A DNA stretch of 64,000 bases from Candidatus Baltobacteraceae bacterium (GCA_036489885.1 DASXEW010000003.1:1054001-1118000), one strand, 5' to 3'. Positions 47,398 through 56,796 are shown, counted from the first letter of the stretch. A program made the numbers and translations. The notes: generated by a model not told the origin, from the sequence alone.

Positions 47398-48477
47398 TCA
47401 AAACGTAGTCGGCGCCTTTACGGTCCAGGCGTCGTCGCCCGAATGCTCGAGATAACCCGCCACTTCGAGTGCTTGCAAGACCTCGACAGTCAGGGCGCGT
47501 TCGTGTTTGTTCGGCATGCCCGCCCAACGCATCGCGATCTCGCCGGCTTCGAGCTGCGCGCCCGGAACGAGCAGCTCGCGAACGAATTGTATGCGAAGAC
47601 CTGAGCGCTCCATGCGGCGCGCATGTGGTTCGAGTGCCGACTCGAGTGGGTCGCTGTCCCTCGACTCCGCACCCTCGCTCGGCGAGGGTGCTACGCTCGG
47701 GATGACACTAGGGGGCGGGCTCGCTTGCGGAGCGTTCTGTGTGCCGACGAGATGTGCGGTGCGAGACAAGAATGCGTCCGTGACGCGCGGGAAATGCTCG
47801 CCGAGCGCGACTGCGGCAGTCTGCCACGGAACTGCGTTGAGCTCGCGCGGGCGTTTCGCGAGTGCGCTCCAAATCTTGCGCGCTACAACTTCGGGCGAGA
47901 CGCGCATCGGTTTCGGTGCGCCGGCGAGACCTGCGCGTTCCATGAACGGGGTATCGACGACACCGGGATCGACGTACGTCACGGCGACGCCGAAGCGTTG
48001 CAATTCGCGGCGCAGGAGCGAGGTCGCTGAGCGCAGCGCGGCTTTCGCCGGAGAATACGCCCCAAGTCCATCGACGGGGACACGCGCGACACCAGAGCCG
48101 ACCATTACGACGTGACCGCGCGCTGCTTGCAACGCGGGAAGCGCTTCACGCACCAGCGCTATTGGCCCCGTGACATGCGTTGCAAATTGGCGTCTCAGCG
48201 CCTCATCCGTTTGCTCGACGAGCGCTCCGGCCGATGCTTCTCCGGCATTGTTGACGAGCACATCGATTCGTCCGCATTTCTCGAGCGCAAAGGAGACGAT
48301 CCGTTTGGCCGCGCCGGCCTCGCCGACGTCTGCAACCAGCGTAGCGACGCCGGTGAGCTCACCGAGCCGCGTAGCATCGCGACCGACGCCGACCACGCAC
48401 AATCCGGCCCGTACCGCACGCAGCGCAAGGGCACGGCCGATTCCGGAAGATGCCCCTGTTATAAGGATCGTAGTCAC
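47398..48477 (-). CDS. SDR-family oxidoreductase with embedded repeat and C-terminal extension (359 aa)
   Basis: Residues 1-250 are a classical SDR: ITGASSGIGRAL, NNAGEAS, VGSGVARV (Ser), and AYSPAK (YxxxK). Residues about 257-275 (SVIPSVAPSPSEGAESRDS) are encoded by a copy of the dispersed repeat read in frame. Residues about 275-359 form a separate region (GLRIQFVRELLVPGAQLEAGEIAMRW, LTVEVLQALEVAGYLEHSGD) that looks helical with a winged-helix-like end. The repeat may mark an old fusion point. The ATGA overlap with the next gene suggests coupling. Confidence 0.85.
   Translation of the reverse strand: MTTILITGASSGIGRALALRAVRAGLCVVGVGRDATRLGELTGVATLVADVGEAGAAKRIVSFALEKCGRIDVLVNNAGEASAGALVEQTDEALRRQFATHVTGPIALVREALPALQAARGHVVMVGSGVARVPVDGLGAYSPAKAALRSATSLLRRELQRFGVAVTYVDPGVVDTPFMERAGLAGAPKPMRVSPEVVARKIWSALAKRPRELNAVPWQTAAVALGEHFPRVTDAFLSRTAHLVGTQNAPQASPPPSVIPSVAPSPSEGAESRDSDPLESALEPHARRMERSGLRIQFVRELLVPGAQLEAGEIAMRWAGMPNKHERALTVEVLQALEVAGYLEHSGDDAWTVKAPTTF
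47655..47707. repeat. dispersed repeat, copy 3, inside the SDR gene
   Basis: TGTCCCTCGAC ... CTACGCTCGGGATGACA, with an inner palindrome CACCCTCGCTCGGCGAGGGTG. Same flanks as the copies at 2868, 17530 and 57571. It lies wholly inside a coding frame and creates no stop there. Confidence 0.85.
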
Positions 48478-49643
48478 GTCGCACCGACCAATCTCAAGTG
48501 ATTTGCATAGGCCGCCTTCACGTCCATCGGCGGTGCGTAGTAATCCGATTCAATCAGCTCCGGTTGCGGCGCGGAGGCGACGTCGGATTCGGCGCGTGCA
48601 AAACGTGCGAGCGCTTCGACGACGGGCTTCGGCGAGCCGTCCGCACGCCACGCGCCGAAGCGAAATTCGTGCGGCGCTCGATCGAAGGGCGGCGTGTCCC
48701 GTAGCCTTTGGTCGTAATCGGTGTAGCACCACCAATATGCGCCCAGCGCTCCGCGCTTTTGAAGACGTTCGATAACGGCGGTCGCATATGCCGCCATTTC
48801 CGCCTCGTTCAAGCAAGGATGTCCTGAAAGATTCGGTCCCTCGGGACATTCCGGATTTCCGAACTCGCTGACCAACACGCGCTTGTTGCTGAACGACGCC
48901 ATTAGCTCGTAGTAGAACGGCATGACTTCGGGATCGAGGCGGTCACGCGCAAACGTCGCATAGGCCGAGTAGCCGTGCATCGTCGCAAAATCCCATGGCG
49001 CGCACATCGCCGACGGACGAATATTACGATCTTGCTCGACGTCTTCGCCATGGAGTCCGCCGGTCACCGGAAGTGCGGAAGCGCGCCGCAGCTCGTGCGT
49101 CAGCATGTCACTCCAGCTCAAGCCGTCGGCGATCGTCGTAGGCGTCCGAAGGTTGCTGAACTCGTTGCCGAGATCCCAAGCCTCTATCGTTTCGTTTCCG
49201 CGAAAGTGCGCGCCGATTGTGCGAACGGCGAAACGTTGCGCATCCAGCAACGGTCCGCGAGCGTACATGTCGCCGATTCCCCACGGCTCGACTTTGCCGT
49301 TCGCAATTGTGCGAAAACGCACCGACGGGCTCCCACGGTCGAGCGTCCAGCGCGGTAGCCAATTGACGCCGCTCATGTGGCCGCAAAAGAGCGTGGGCAT
49401 CCCACGCAGACGGTGCGCGGCCAGAAGCTCGAGGAGCCGCTCCATCTTGGCGAGCGAGTCGCGATCTATGCGATCTTCGTCGGGTTGGAAGGTCTCCCAC
49501 ATCAAGAAGAAGCGCACGCTCTGTAAACCGGCGGCCGAAATGCGCGAAAAATCCTCTTCGAGCGTATCCGGATCGAAATGCGTCCACATCGACATTGCGG
49601 TGCGAGCCGGCCAATAGTTGATTCCAAGACGAAACGGCGGCAT
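48474..49643 (-). CDS. GH5-like glycoside hydrolase (389 aa)
   Basis: TIM-barrel hydrolase. The acid/base Glu161 is in [10 protein letters not shown] and the nucleophile Glu260 in [25 protein letters not shown] at the start and [11 protein letters not shown] are typical of GH5/GH42-like enzymes. No signal peptide is visible, so it is probably cytoplasmic and acts on small glycosides. Its stop overlaps the ATG of the SDR gene. Confidence 0.82.
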   Translation of the reverse strand: MPPFRLGINYWPARTAMSMWTHFDPDTLEEDFSRISAAGLQSVRFFLMWETFQPDEDRIDRDSLAKMERLLELLAAHRLRGMPTLFCGHMSGVNWLPRWTLDRGSPSVRFRTIANGKVEPWGIGDMYARGPLLDAQRFAVRTIGAHFRGNETIEAWDLGNEFSNLRTPTTIADGLSWSDMLTHELRRASALPVTGGLHGEDVEQDRNIRPSAMCAPWDFATMHGYSAYATFARDRLDPEVMPFYYELMASFSNKRVLVSEFGNPECPEGPNLSGHPCLNEAEMAAYATAVIERLQKRGALGAYWWCYTDYDQRLRDTPPFDRAPHEFRFGAWRADGSPKPVVEALARFARAESDVASAPQPELIESDYYAPPMDVKAAYANHLRLVGAT

Positions 49644-49654
49644 ACTCCTGGGGT

Positions 49655-50146
49655 ATGGATTCCCATCGCGATGGTCCTCCGCGCGTCGGCATCATTATGG
49701 GGAGTCGATCCGATTTGGAGACGATGCGCGCTGCAGCGACCACGCTGCAAGAACTCGGCGTCAGCTTCGAAATGAAGGTCGTCTCCGCGCACAGGACGCC
49801 GGACCTCATGTTCGAGTATGCCTCGAGTGCCGCGACGCGCGGGCTGAAGGTCATCATCGCCGGTGCGGGCGGTGCAGCGCACCTTCCGGGGATGGTCGCA
49901 ACCAAGACGATATTACCGGTAATCGGCGTTCCGGTCGAATCGCGCTCGCTCAAAGGACTCGACTCGCTGCTCTCGATCGCACAAATGCCCTCCGGAGTCC
50001 CGGTTGCGACGATGGCAATCGGTGGTGCGGCGAACGCAGCCTTGTACGCTGCCCGAATTCTTGCGCTCGATGATGCCGAGCTTGCGAAGCGTATCGCAGC
50101 GCGTATCGAATCGACAAAGCGCGAAGTCGAAAACACGACGCTGTGA
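49655..50146 (+). CDS. purE: N5-carboxyaminoimidazole ribonucleotide mutase PurE (163 aa)
   Basis: De novo purine synthesis, converting N5-CAIR to [29 protein letters not shown], and [14 protein letters not shown] are the diagnostic active-site loops. The small gene is divergent from the hydrolase gene with only 11 nt between them. Overlaps purK as GTGA. Confidence 0.96.
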   Translation: MDSHRDGPPRVGIIMGSRSDLETMRAAATTLQELGVSFEMKVVSAHRTPDLMFEYASSAATRGLKVIIAGAGGAAHLPGMVATKTILPVIGVPVESRSLKGLDSLLSIAQMPSGVPVATMAIGGAANAALYAARILALDDAELAKRIAARIESTKREVENTTL

Positions 50147-51297
50147 GCTTCGGAACGATTGGAATTCTCGGTGGCGGCCAGCTCGGCCGCATGCTGACTC
50201 TCGAAGCCAAGCGGATGGGCTATCGCGTGATCACGCTCGAGCCGCTTCCGAATTCACCGTGCGGACAAGTCGCTGACGAGCAGATCGTCGCGGCGTACGA
50301 CGACCTGCGCGCAATCGGCGAGCTCGGTGCGCGATCCGATGTCATCACGTACGAATTCGAGAATATCCCGCGCGAAGCGGTTGAAGCGCTCGAAAACGAT
50401 CGCCGCCTCGTGCGTCCCGATGCAAGCGTATTGCGCGCGACGCAAGATCGTATTTTGGAAAAGACGTTCTTGCGCAAGAACGGTGTCTCGACCGCCGATT
50501 TCGCACCGGTCGCGAACGAGAGCGAGCTTGCCTTCGCCGAAAAGACGATTGGGTATCCGGCAGTTCTCAAGACAACGACCGGCGGCTACGACGGGAAAGG
50601 CCAATGGGTCGCGCGTTCGAGCGAACAAGGCCGCGCCGCGCTCGTTGCTAGCAAGGGCGCGCCGCTGATTTTCGAGCGCATGATTCCCTTCGATCGCGAG
50701 CTGGCGATCATCGCGGCCCGTAACATTCGCGATGAGATCGTCACCTTTCCGGTTACCGAAAACATCCACGATCACGGCGTGCTCTCGACGACGATCGTCC
50801 CGGCACGCGTACCGGCGCGCGATGCCCAGCGCGTCCGTGAGATCGCGATTACGATCGGCCGCGCGCTCGGCATTACCGGCGCCTTTGCCGTTGAATTCTT
50901 TTGGAGCGAGAGCGGTGAGCTGCTCGTCAACGAGATTGCACCGCGCGTGCACAACAGCGGGCACTACTCGCTCGATGCAACGCAAATCTCGCAGCACGAA
51001 GCCCACATCCGCGCGATCTGCGATCTGCCGCTGGTCGAGCCGCACATGTTGGCGCCGGCTGCGGTGATGGTAAATATACTCGGCGCGGGCAGCGGCGATC
51101 AGCTGGACGGAATCGACATCGTCCTGCGCGAACGCGATCTCAAGCTGCATCTTTATGGTAAGGCTCACGCGGCGTTGCGCCGCAAGATGGGCCACTTCAC
51201 GGTCCTCTCTTCCGACGTAGCAGCAGCGCTCGCCGTCGCGGAACGAGCGCGCACGCACTTGCGATGGAGCGATCGCCGTCAAGGGATCGCCGTATGA
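50143..51297 (+). CDS. purK: N5-carboxyaminoimidazole ribonucleotide synthase PurK (384 aa)
   Basis: ATP-grasp enzyme carboxylating AIR, supplying Pur[22 protein letters not shown] at the start, [24 protein letters not shown] for ATP, and [17 protein letters not shown] near the C-terminus. The GTG start overlaps the purE stop. Confidence 0.96.
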   Translation: MSFGTIGILGGGQLGRMLTLEAKRMGYRVITLEPLPNSPCGQVADEQIVAAYDDLRAIGELGARSDVITYEFENIPREAVEALENDRRLVRPDASVLRATQDRILEKTFLRKNGVSTADFAPVANESELAFAEKTIGYPAVLKTTTGGYDGKGQWVARSSEQGRAALVASKGAPLIFERMIPFDRELAIIAARNIRDEIVTFPVTENIHDHGVLSTTIVPARVPARDAQRVREIAITIGRALGITGAFAVEFFWSESGELLVNEIAPRVHNSGHYSLDATQISQHEAHIRAICDLPLVEPHMLAPAAVMVNILGAGSGDQLDGIDIVLRERDLKLHLYGKAHAALRRKMGHFTVLSSDVAAALAVAERARTHLRWSDRRQGIAV

Positions 51298-51370
51298 TCG
51301 ACTGAGCTTCGAGGACGATTACGAACGTCCGGTAATTCGAGCCGCGGCCGGCGACGTACGCGGACTCGAT

Positions 51371-51820
51371 GTGCTCGATCTCGGCCCGGCGGGCAGCGAA
51401 CACGCGCAGTGGCTCGACGAACACGGCGCGCGCATTGTCTCGGTCGATCCGAACGAACACGATCTCCGCGAGCCGCTGCCGCAACAAAAAGAATCCGTCG
51501 ATCTCGTATTCTCGTCGCTCACGCTGCACTACGTGCGCGAGTGGGAGCCGCTCTTCCGTGAATTCCGGCGGGTTACGCGTCCGGGCGGATCGCTCGTGTT
51601 CTCAACGCACCATCCGTGCCGCGGCTTGCACGACGGCCTCGGGGTCGACTACTTCTCAACCGGACTCGTCGTCGATGATTCTCGCCGTTACTGGCGCCGC
51701 CCATTGCAATCGATCGTCCACGCAATCGTCGAGACGGATTGGCGCATCGTCAAAATCGTCGAGCCACGCATCGCCGAAGCGGTCGATCCGTGGTTCGTCG
51801 TCGTGAAAGCGAGCCGCTGA
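51371..51820 (+). CDS. SAM-dependent methyltransferase; true start unclear (149 aa from GTG)
   Basis: Class I fold: VLDLGPAGSEHAQWL (motif I with Pro-Ala instead of Cys-Gly), VSVDPNE, ESVDLVFSSLTLHYVREW, and EFRRVTRPGGSLVFSTHHP. The frame is open upstream to about 51293, where it reads [16 protein letters not shown], a typical N-terminal helix of these enzymes. That part has no ATG, GTG or TTG; only CTG at 51302 is present. Either a rare start is used, or the gene is N-terminally degraded or frameshifted. It follows purK directly. Confidence 0.7.
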   Translation: MLDLGPAGSEHAQWLDEHGARIVSVDPNEHDLREPLPQQKESVDLVFSSLTLHYVREWEPLFREFRRVTRPGGSLVFSTHHPCRGLHDGLGVDYFSTGLVVDDSRRYWRRPLQSIVHAIVETDWRIVKIVEPRIAEAVDPWFVVVKASR

Positions 51821-51824
51821 AGCT

Positions 51825-52181
51825 TTAGGGCGGGCCGAAAATCGAGAGCAGGTGTCCGTCGGGATCCGTGAACGACGTCGTCCACTCTTCGCCGCCTTTG
51901 ACTTCGTGTGGTTCGTCGACGAATTTGACGCCTTGCTTCTTGAGCTTGTCGTACTCGGTTTTAACGCCTTCGACCCCGAAGACGACCTCGGTTGCTCCGA
52001 TCAGCGAGGAGCTGTGTTGCGCGTGCGCGCGACTCAGCGCGAGCGTCGTCCCGCCGGCATCGAAGAACGCGAAATCTGCATTTTGCGACGTGAGCTGTAA
52101 GCCCAACTGGTCTCGGTAGAACGTTATGGATCGGTCCATATCCGATGCGCCGAGCATCACGATCGAAATGCTTAGTAACAT
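51825..52181 (-). CDS. VOC/glyoxalase-like protein (118 aa)
   Basis: MLGASDMDRSITFYRDQLGLQL and EEWTTSFTDPDGHLLSIFG are typical of the vicinal-oxygen-chelate fold, with possible metal ligands near the C-terminus (DPDGH). Substrate unknown; many members are antibiotic or lactoylglutathione related. Last gene of a seven-gene cluster, overlapping the glycosyltransferase stop by 10 nt. Confidence 0.85.
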   Translation of the reverse strand: MLLSISIVMLGASDMDRSITFYRDQLGLQLTSQNADFAFFDAGGTTLALSRAHAQHSSSLIGATEVVFGVEGVKTEYDKLKKQGVKFVDEPHEVKGGEEWTTSFTDPDGHLLSIFGPP

Positions 52182-53311
52182 TGCGTCCGTGGCTTGGGCG
52201 GGATGTCGGTGAAGGCCTGCGGCCGGTCCCACCAGTCATGGCTGCGTGCCGCGAGCTGCTCCGCGGAGGGCTCCGGAGGAGTCCGAAGACGCAGCGCTTC
52301 CTCATAGTAGCCGCAGTAGCGCTCGACCATACGGTCGATCGTGAACATCTCTTCGACGCGCCGGCGGCACGCGTGCCGCGAGAGTCCCGCGAGCTCCGGG
52401 ACACGTGTGACGGCTGCGGGTACGGAATCGCAGAGGTAGCCGGTGACGCCGTCGACGACGATTTCGCGGGTCGATCCCATTCGTGCGCCGAGGACCGGCG
52501 TGCCGCACGCCATCGCTTCAACCATCGTGAGACCGAAGCGTTCGGGTCGCGTCGTCATGTGCACGAGTGCGAGCGCGTCACGCAAAAGCTTGTCGCGCGC
52601 TTCGCGCAGCACCGGGCCGAGATCTTGAATTTGGTCGCCATCGATGTGTGGTGCGATCATTTCTTTGAAGTAGTGCTCGTCTTGTGGAATGGCTGCCATC
52701 TTGAGGCGAACGCCGGCTTTCTTTGCAATCTCGATCGCTAGATGCGCGCCCTTTTCAGGATGCCATCGACCGAGGAAGACGAGATAGTCGCCTGGCTGGG
52801 CGACGAACGTGAACTCCCCCGGATCGATGCCGTTGTAGGCTGTACCCAAATATCCTAAACCCGGATCGCGATCCGAATCACTGATCGAACAGAAAAAGCT
52901 GCGGTGCGCGCAGCGATAGTACGCGCCGAGAATCGGCGGCGACGAGAAGCCGTGAATCGTCGTGAGCATCGGCGGCGACGTCGTTGCAAGCGCGTATGTC
53001 AGCGGCTTCCAATCGAAGTTGTTGTGAATCAGATCGAACTCGCCGGCGCGCTCGAACAATGACGCGATGTGCAGCGAGCTGTAGACCTCACCGTTGAGCG
53101 CGGGATCTTCATTCAATCCAACCGGAACGGTCGAGACCAGCTTTGCACGCGTTTGCGAGTTGCCGGTCGCAAACAACGTGACGTCGAGTCCGCGCGCCAG
53201 CATTCCCTCGGCGATGTTATACGCGATCTGTTCCCACGGACCGTAGCCCGCCGGCGGCGATGGCCACGAGATCGACCCGAGTATTGCGAGTCGAAGACCC
53301 GCCAAGCTCAC
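52172..53311 (-). CDS. GT4 family glycosyltransferase (379 aa)
   Basis: GT-B fold. The N-terminal donor-region Rossmann features include GSISWPSPPAGYGPWEQIAYN. FLGRWHPEKG lies mid-protein, and the C-terminal RPERFGLTMVEAMACGTPV holds the GT4 EX7E pair. Acts in the cytoplasm on a nucleotide sugar; acceptor unknown. Starts 4 nt inside the upstream amidohydrolase gene. Confidence 0.9.
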   Translation of the reverse strand: MSLAGLRLAILGSISWPSPPAGYGPWEQIAYNIAEGMLARGLDVTLFATGNSQTRAKLVSTVPVGLNEDPALNGEVYSSLHIASLFERAGEFDLIHNNFDWKPLTYALATTSPPMLTTIHGFSSPPILGAYYRCAHRSFFCSISDSDRDPGLGYLGTAYNGIDPGEFTFVAQPGDYLVFLGRWHPEKGAHLAIEIAKKAGVRLKMAAIPQDEHYFKEMIAPHIDGDQIQDLGPVLREARDKLLRDALALVHMTTRPERFGLTMVEAMACGTPVLGARMGSTREIVVDGVTGYLCDSVPAAVTRVPELAGLSRHACRRRVEEMFTIDRMVERYCGYYEEALRLRTPPEPSAEQLAARSHDWWDRPQAFTDIPPKPRTQCY

Positions 53312-54477
53312 GCGCGGTGGAAGACGATGTTGCCCGCTTTGATGACGGCTAGCGGGCGTTTGAGTGGAAGAGCGGTGCGCTCCAAATCATCGTCGAGCAG
53401 CAAGAGATCAGCGGGAGCACCGGCTTTGAGGACGCCTTCGCTGATGCCGAGTAAATCGCCCGAGATCTGCGTCGCCGCATTCAGTGCTTCGCGCGGCGTC
53501 ATCTCGAGCATCTGCGTCATCAGCTCGATTTCGCGTCCATAGTCCTCGTGCTTGTTGCACGGCGTTCCGGCATCCGATCCTCCGGCGATGCGCACGCCGC
53601 CTTTGCGTGCACGCAGGATGTTGGCTTGCAGCTGCTCGCCGACCATTTTGGCTTTGTCGATCGCGTACTTCGGTATGTCGAAATCGCTCGCGTTCTCGAT
53701 GATGCCCATGAGGGCGTTCAACGTCGGGACGAGCGTCGTGCCGTGCTGTTTCATCAGCGCGACGCCTTCCTCGTCGATGTAGCTTCCGTGCTCGATCGAC
53801 GTGACACCCGCGCGAATTGCGTTCTTGATGCCGTTCGCGCCGATCGCGTGCGCGGCGACGCGCATGCCGTGTGTTTTCGCTTCCAGAATTCCGGCGCGCA
53901 TCTCTTCCTCGCTGAGCTGGTCGTTGCCGACGACCGCACCGGGCGTCAAGACACCGCCGGTCGCGATCATCTTGATGCAGTCGGCGCCCGATTTGAGTTG
54001 CTCGCGAACGGCCTTGCGCACGTCCCAGGGTCCGTCGGCTTGGCGCGAATCGAACCACCAACCATGGCCGCCCGTCATACAAATCGCTTTGCCGGCGGCG
54101 ACGACGGTCGGACCTTCGATGAGTCCTGCGCGAATGGCGTTGCGCACTTCGACGTTGTTGCGCGCGCTCGAACCGAGATCGCGTAGCGCGGTCACGCCGG
54201 CGCGCAGCGCCTTCTGCGCGCTCGCGACGGCGGAGAGCAGGCGCTGCTCTTCGTTTTTCACGATGAAGACCGTCAGCGTTTGCGGCTCGCCGTTCATTTC
54301 CAAGTGCGCGTGGGCGTTGATCAGCCCCGGGACGATGGCTGCGGCTTCGCGATCGGCTTTCGCACCGTCGCCGGCAGGCTCGATACTTACAACCTTCGCC
54401 TGATCGATCGTAATGATGACGTTGGTTCTCGGCGCGTCCAATGTGCCATCATAGAATTTTCCAGCTTTTATGCGCAT
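53308..54477 (-). CDS. imidazolonepropionase-like amidohydrolase (389 aa)
   Basis: Metal-dependent amidohydrolase: VPGLINAHAHLE (HxH), DCIKMIATGG (Lys), RVAAHAIGANG and SIEHGSYID (His ligands), and GGSDAGTP (Asp). No signal peptide. Close to Xaa-Pro dipeptidase or imidazolonepropionase-like enzymes; substrate unknown. In an operon between the anti-sigma and glycosyltransferase genes. Confidence 0.9.
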   Translation of the reverse strand: MRIKAGKFYDGTLDAPRTNVIITIDQAKVVSIEPAGDGAKADREAAAIVPGLINAHAHLEMNGEPQTLTVFIVKNEEQRLLSAVASAQKALRAGVTALRDLGSSARNNVEVRNAIRAGLIEGPTVVAAGKAICMTGGHGWWFDSRQADGPWDVRKAVREQLKSGADCIKMIATGGVLTPGAVVGNDQLSEEEMRAGILEAKTHGMRVAAHAIGANGIKNAIRAGVTSIEHGSYIDEEGVALMKQHGTTLVPTLNALMGIIENASDFDIPKYAIDKAKMVGEQLQANILRARKGGVRIAGGSDAGTPCNKHEDYGREIELMTQMLEMTPREALNAATQISGDLLGISEGVLKAGAPADLLLLDDDLERTALPLKRPLAVIKAGNIVFHRA

Positions 54478-54495
54478 CGGCGCCAGCGTTCGCGC

Positions 54496-55116
54496 CTAGG
54501 GTAACATTCCCCGCGCGAGAGTGCGATCGTTACTGACGAGGAGCAGCTCGTTGCCGGCCGGTGGACGCTCGACGAACAACGAGGCGGAACCGTCGTGTGC
54601 GACGAGCTCGCCGAGATCTCGCGGTGGAGACGAACCGGCTGCGATATAGAGATGATAGCCCGGGCGGCCGTCATCGGCGATCGCGTACATCCACGAACGG
54701 TCGCGCGCGTAAATCACTTTGACGGCCGGAGCGCCGGTGACAAGCGACGCCAGCTGTATGTGCTCGAAATGTGCATGCGTCATCGCGACTTGCGCGCGCG
54801 CGTCTTGACTGCTCGTCCCCGGCTTGACCGTCAAGAACGGGATTGTCCCGGCTGCAACGAGCAGCCCGACGACAAATGCCGCAGCGATCGCCATGCGCGC
54901 GGCAGGCATCATCCAGAAATTCCCGAGGGTGGTTCGGCGCGGTGCACCGTAGGCCGGGAGCAAGCTCGTCATCTGCGCGAGCGTTTCTTCCGCGTTGGCG
55001 AGAGCGCGAATGCATTCATCGCACGTCGCCAAATGTTGTTCGACGTTCGCGCGTTCTTCCGGTGAGAGGTCGCCGAGCGCGTATAGCTCGAGCTCGTCGC
55101 CGAGATGCGTGCTCAT
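54496..55116 (-). CDS. zinc-finger anti-sigma factor, RskA-like (206 aa)
   Basis: Cytoplasmic N-terminal domain with the HX3CX2C zinc motif (His28, Cys32, Cys35 in EQHLATCDEC), one transmembrane helix at about 72-97 (AIAAAFVVGLLVAAGTI), and a periplasmic RskA-like domain. Would hold the ECF sigma factor encoded just upstream. The ATGA overlap with that gene is the usual arrangement. Confidence 0.92.
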   Translation of the reverse strand: MSTHLGDELELYALGDLSPEERANVEQHLATCDECIRALANAEETLAQMTSLLPAYGAPRRTTLGNFWMMPAARMAIAAAFVVGLLVAAGTIPFLTVKPGTSSQDARAQVAMTHAHFEHIQLASLVTGAPAVKVIYARDRSWMYAIADDGRPGYHLYIAAGSSPPRDLGELVAHDGSASLFVERPPAGNELLLVSNDRTLARGMLP

Positions 55117-55607
55117 GAGGTTGCTCCTTGCTTGGCGCCGAGTTCGCGGGCGAGCTTGCGCAATGCGAGCGCAAGCCGGCTTTTGATTGTGCCGAGCGGT
55201 TCGCCGAGGGCGTCCGCGATCTCGCGGTGCGTCAATCCACCGAAGTATGCGAGCTCGAGCGCTCGTCGTTGTTCCGAGGAAAGCGTGTCGAGCGCGCGGC
55301 GCACACGTGCGCGCTCGACATGATCCGCAACCTCGAACTCCGTCGTCGCCTCGCCGAGAGCTTCACGTGCGTCGATTGCACGGTGACGCGCGTCGGCTCG
55401 GCGCCGCGTCAGCGCTTCATTTCGCACGCAAGCGATGAGAAACGCGCGTAGCGACCCGCGCTCCGGCGAATAGGCGTCGCGATTCTGCCAGACGCGAACG
55501 AAGACGTCGTGCACGCAGTCCTGTGCGTCGTCCGGTGCGCGCAGCAGGTGCATAGCAACGGAGAAACACACGTCGGCGTGCGACCGGTAGATCTCGTCGA
55601 GGTCCAC
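55113..55607 (-). CDS. ECF-type RNA polymerase sigma factor (164 aa)
   Basis: Region 2 is HLLRAPDDAQDCVHDVFVRVWQN and region 4 is LDTLSSEQRRALELAYFGGLTHREIA, followed by LGTIKSRLALALRKL (helix-turn-helix). GTG at 55607 forms TAGTG with the phosphoesterase stop; a longer frame upstream to 55982 is antisense-like and lacks sigma similarity. Resembles SigK/ECF19-like groups with RskA-type anti-sigmas. Target promoters not identified. Confidence 0.92.
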   Translation of the reverse strand: MDLDEIYRSHADVCFSVAMHLLRAPDDAQDCVHDVFVRVWQNRDAYSPERGSLRAFLIACVRNEALTRRRADARHRAIDAREALGEATTEFEVADHVERARVRRALDTLSSEQRRALELAYFGGLTHREIADALGEPLGTIKSRLALALRKLARELGAKQGATS

Positions 55608-56488
55608 TAGCCAAGCATCTTGTCGCTGAGCGCGATCTTCCCCCCGTTGATCGTGACTTGCCGATATGCAAGCGTGGAAAGAAGTTTGTCCGCTGGAAGA
55701 TCGGCAACCGGCCCTGGCGCTGCGGCCTTCCCCGGTGCGGGTTGGGGATACGCGGTTCCCGCCGCAGTACGGAACTGAATCTTCCCTTCGGTGTGCTCGA
55801 GGATCTGGTGAATGTGTCCATTGAGCACGGTGACGTTGTCGAAGCGTTGCAGCATCGAGACGACTTGCGCGCCGTCCTCGGTGAGCCAGCCCCACGGCTG
55901 ATAGACCGTGTAGAGCGGGACGTGACCGAATACGACGATCGGGGTCGACGGCTTTTGCGCAGTCAGATCTTTGCGGACCCAATCGAGCTGGTCGTTACCG
56001 ATCAATCCCATTTTCTCGAAGTTGAAGACGTTTACGAGTGCAACGTAGTGGGCGCCATCCAGGTCGAACGAATACCATCCGCTGGGTGCGTCTTTGCGCG
56101 CGAAGTTTTGGAAATACGTTTTCAGGCCGTCATCGCCGATGACGTCGTGCTCGCCGGGGATCACCATTAGCGGTGCGCGCAGCGTCCCGAGGATTTGCTT
56201 GGCGGAATCGTATTGCGCCGGCTTGGAGAGATGCGTGACGTCACCGGTATGGATGACGAACTTTGGCTGCACCGGTAGCGCGTTGATCGCGTCGACGGCT
56301 ATCTTCAGCGTCGCTTCGGGATTCGTGTTCGGGGCTTGGTGAAAGCCGATGTGACTGTCGCTGATCTGCACGAAGGTCAGCATATCGGCGGCCGAGGCCG
56401 GAGCGGTGACGAGACCGGACGCGCCGATCGTGTAAGCCAGGCCGAGACCCGTCCAGCCGACATGCTCGAGAAAATCGGTGCGCTTCAT
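55607..56488 (-). CDS. exported metallophosphoesterase (293 aa)
   Basis: Signal or anchor region GLGLAYTIGASGLVTAPASAAD. Calcineurin-like metal sites: ISDSHIG, HTGDVTH, VIPGEHDVIG (GEHD instead of GNHD), FGHVPLY and NGHIHQ. The Asn-to-Glu change at the third motif is unusual and seen in some environmental homologues. Placed between a cupredoxin and the ECF sigma gene, all overlapping. Confidence 0.88.
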   Translation of the reverse strand: MKRTDFLEHVGWTGLGLAYTIGASGLVTAPASAADMLTFVQISDSHIGFHQAPNTNPEATLKIAVDAINALPVQPKFVIHTGDVTHLSKPAQYDSAKQILGTLRAPLMVIPGEHDVIGDDGLKTYFQNFARKDAPSGWYSFDLDGAHYVALVNVFNFEKMGLIGNDQLDWVRKDLTAQKPSTPIVVFGHVPLYTVYQPWGWLTEDGAQVVSMLQRFDNVTVLNGHIHQILEHTEGKIQFRTAAGTAYPQPAPGKAAAPGPVADLPADKLLSTLAYRQVTINGGKIALSDKMLG

Positions 56489-56796
56489 TGAACGATGACC
56501 GTTCCTTTCATGTAAGGATGCAGTGCGCAGAAGTATGCAAACGAGCCGGCTTTGGAAAAAACGCGAGTGTACTGCTCGTGCGTATCGAGGCCACCTGAGT
56601 CGAATAGCTTATCGGCCGAGTCGACCGTGTGTGCGTCCGTGTCGTCGTTGACCCACTCGACGGCGTCACCGGATTTGACGTGGATCGTCGCCGGAACGAA
56701 GGCAAAGTTTTTCATGTGGACGACGATCGCGGGCTTGGGGATGGGCGTAGCGGAGCTGGCCTGCGCGATGAGCGCGGCGAGCAAGAATGGCATCAT
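56485..56796 (-). CDS. secreted cupredoxin (plastocyanin/azurin-like, 103 aa)
   Basis: Short signal LLAALIAQASSA, then a small beta-barrel with type-1 copper ligands: His56 (DAHTVDS), Cys90, His93 and Met96 (CALHPYM). Likely electron carrier or copper-binding protein in the periplasm. First gene of the overlapping operon; the shared overlap with the phosphoesterase gene is 4 nt. Confidence 0.9.
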   Translation of the reverse strand: MMPFLLAALIAQASSATPIPKPAIVVHMKNFAFVPATIHVKSGDAVEWVNDDTDAHTVDSADKLFDSGGLDTHEQYTRVFSKAGSFAYFCALHPYMKGTVIVQ

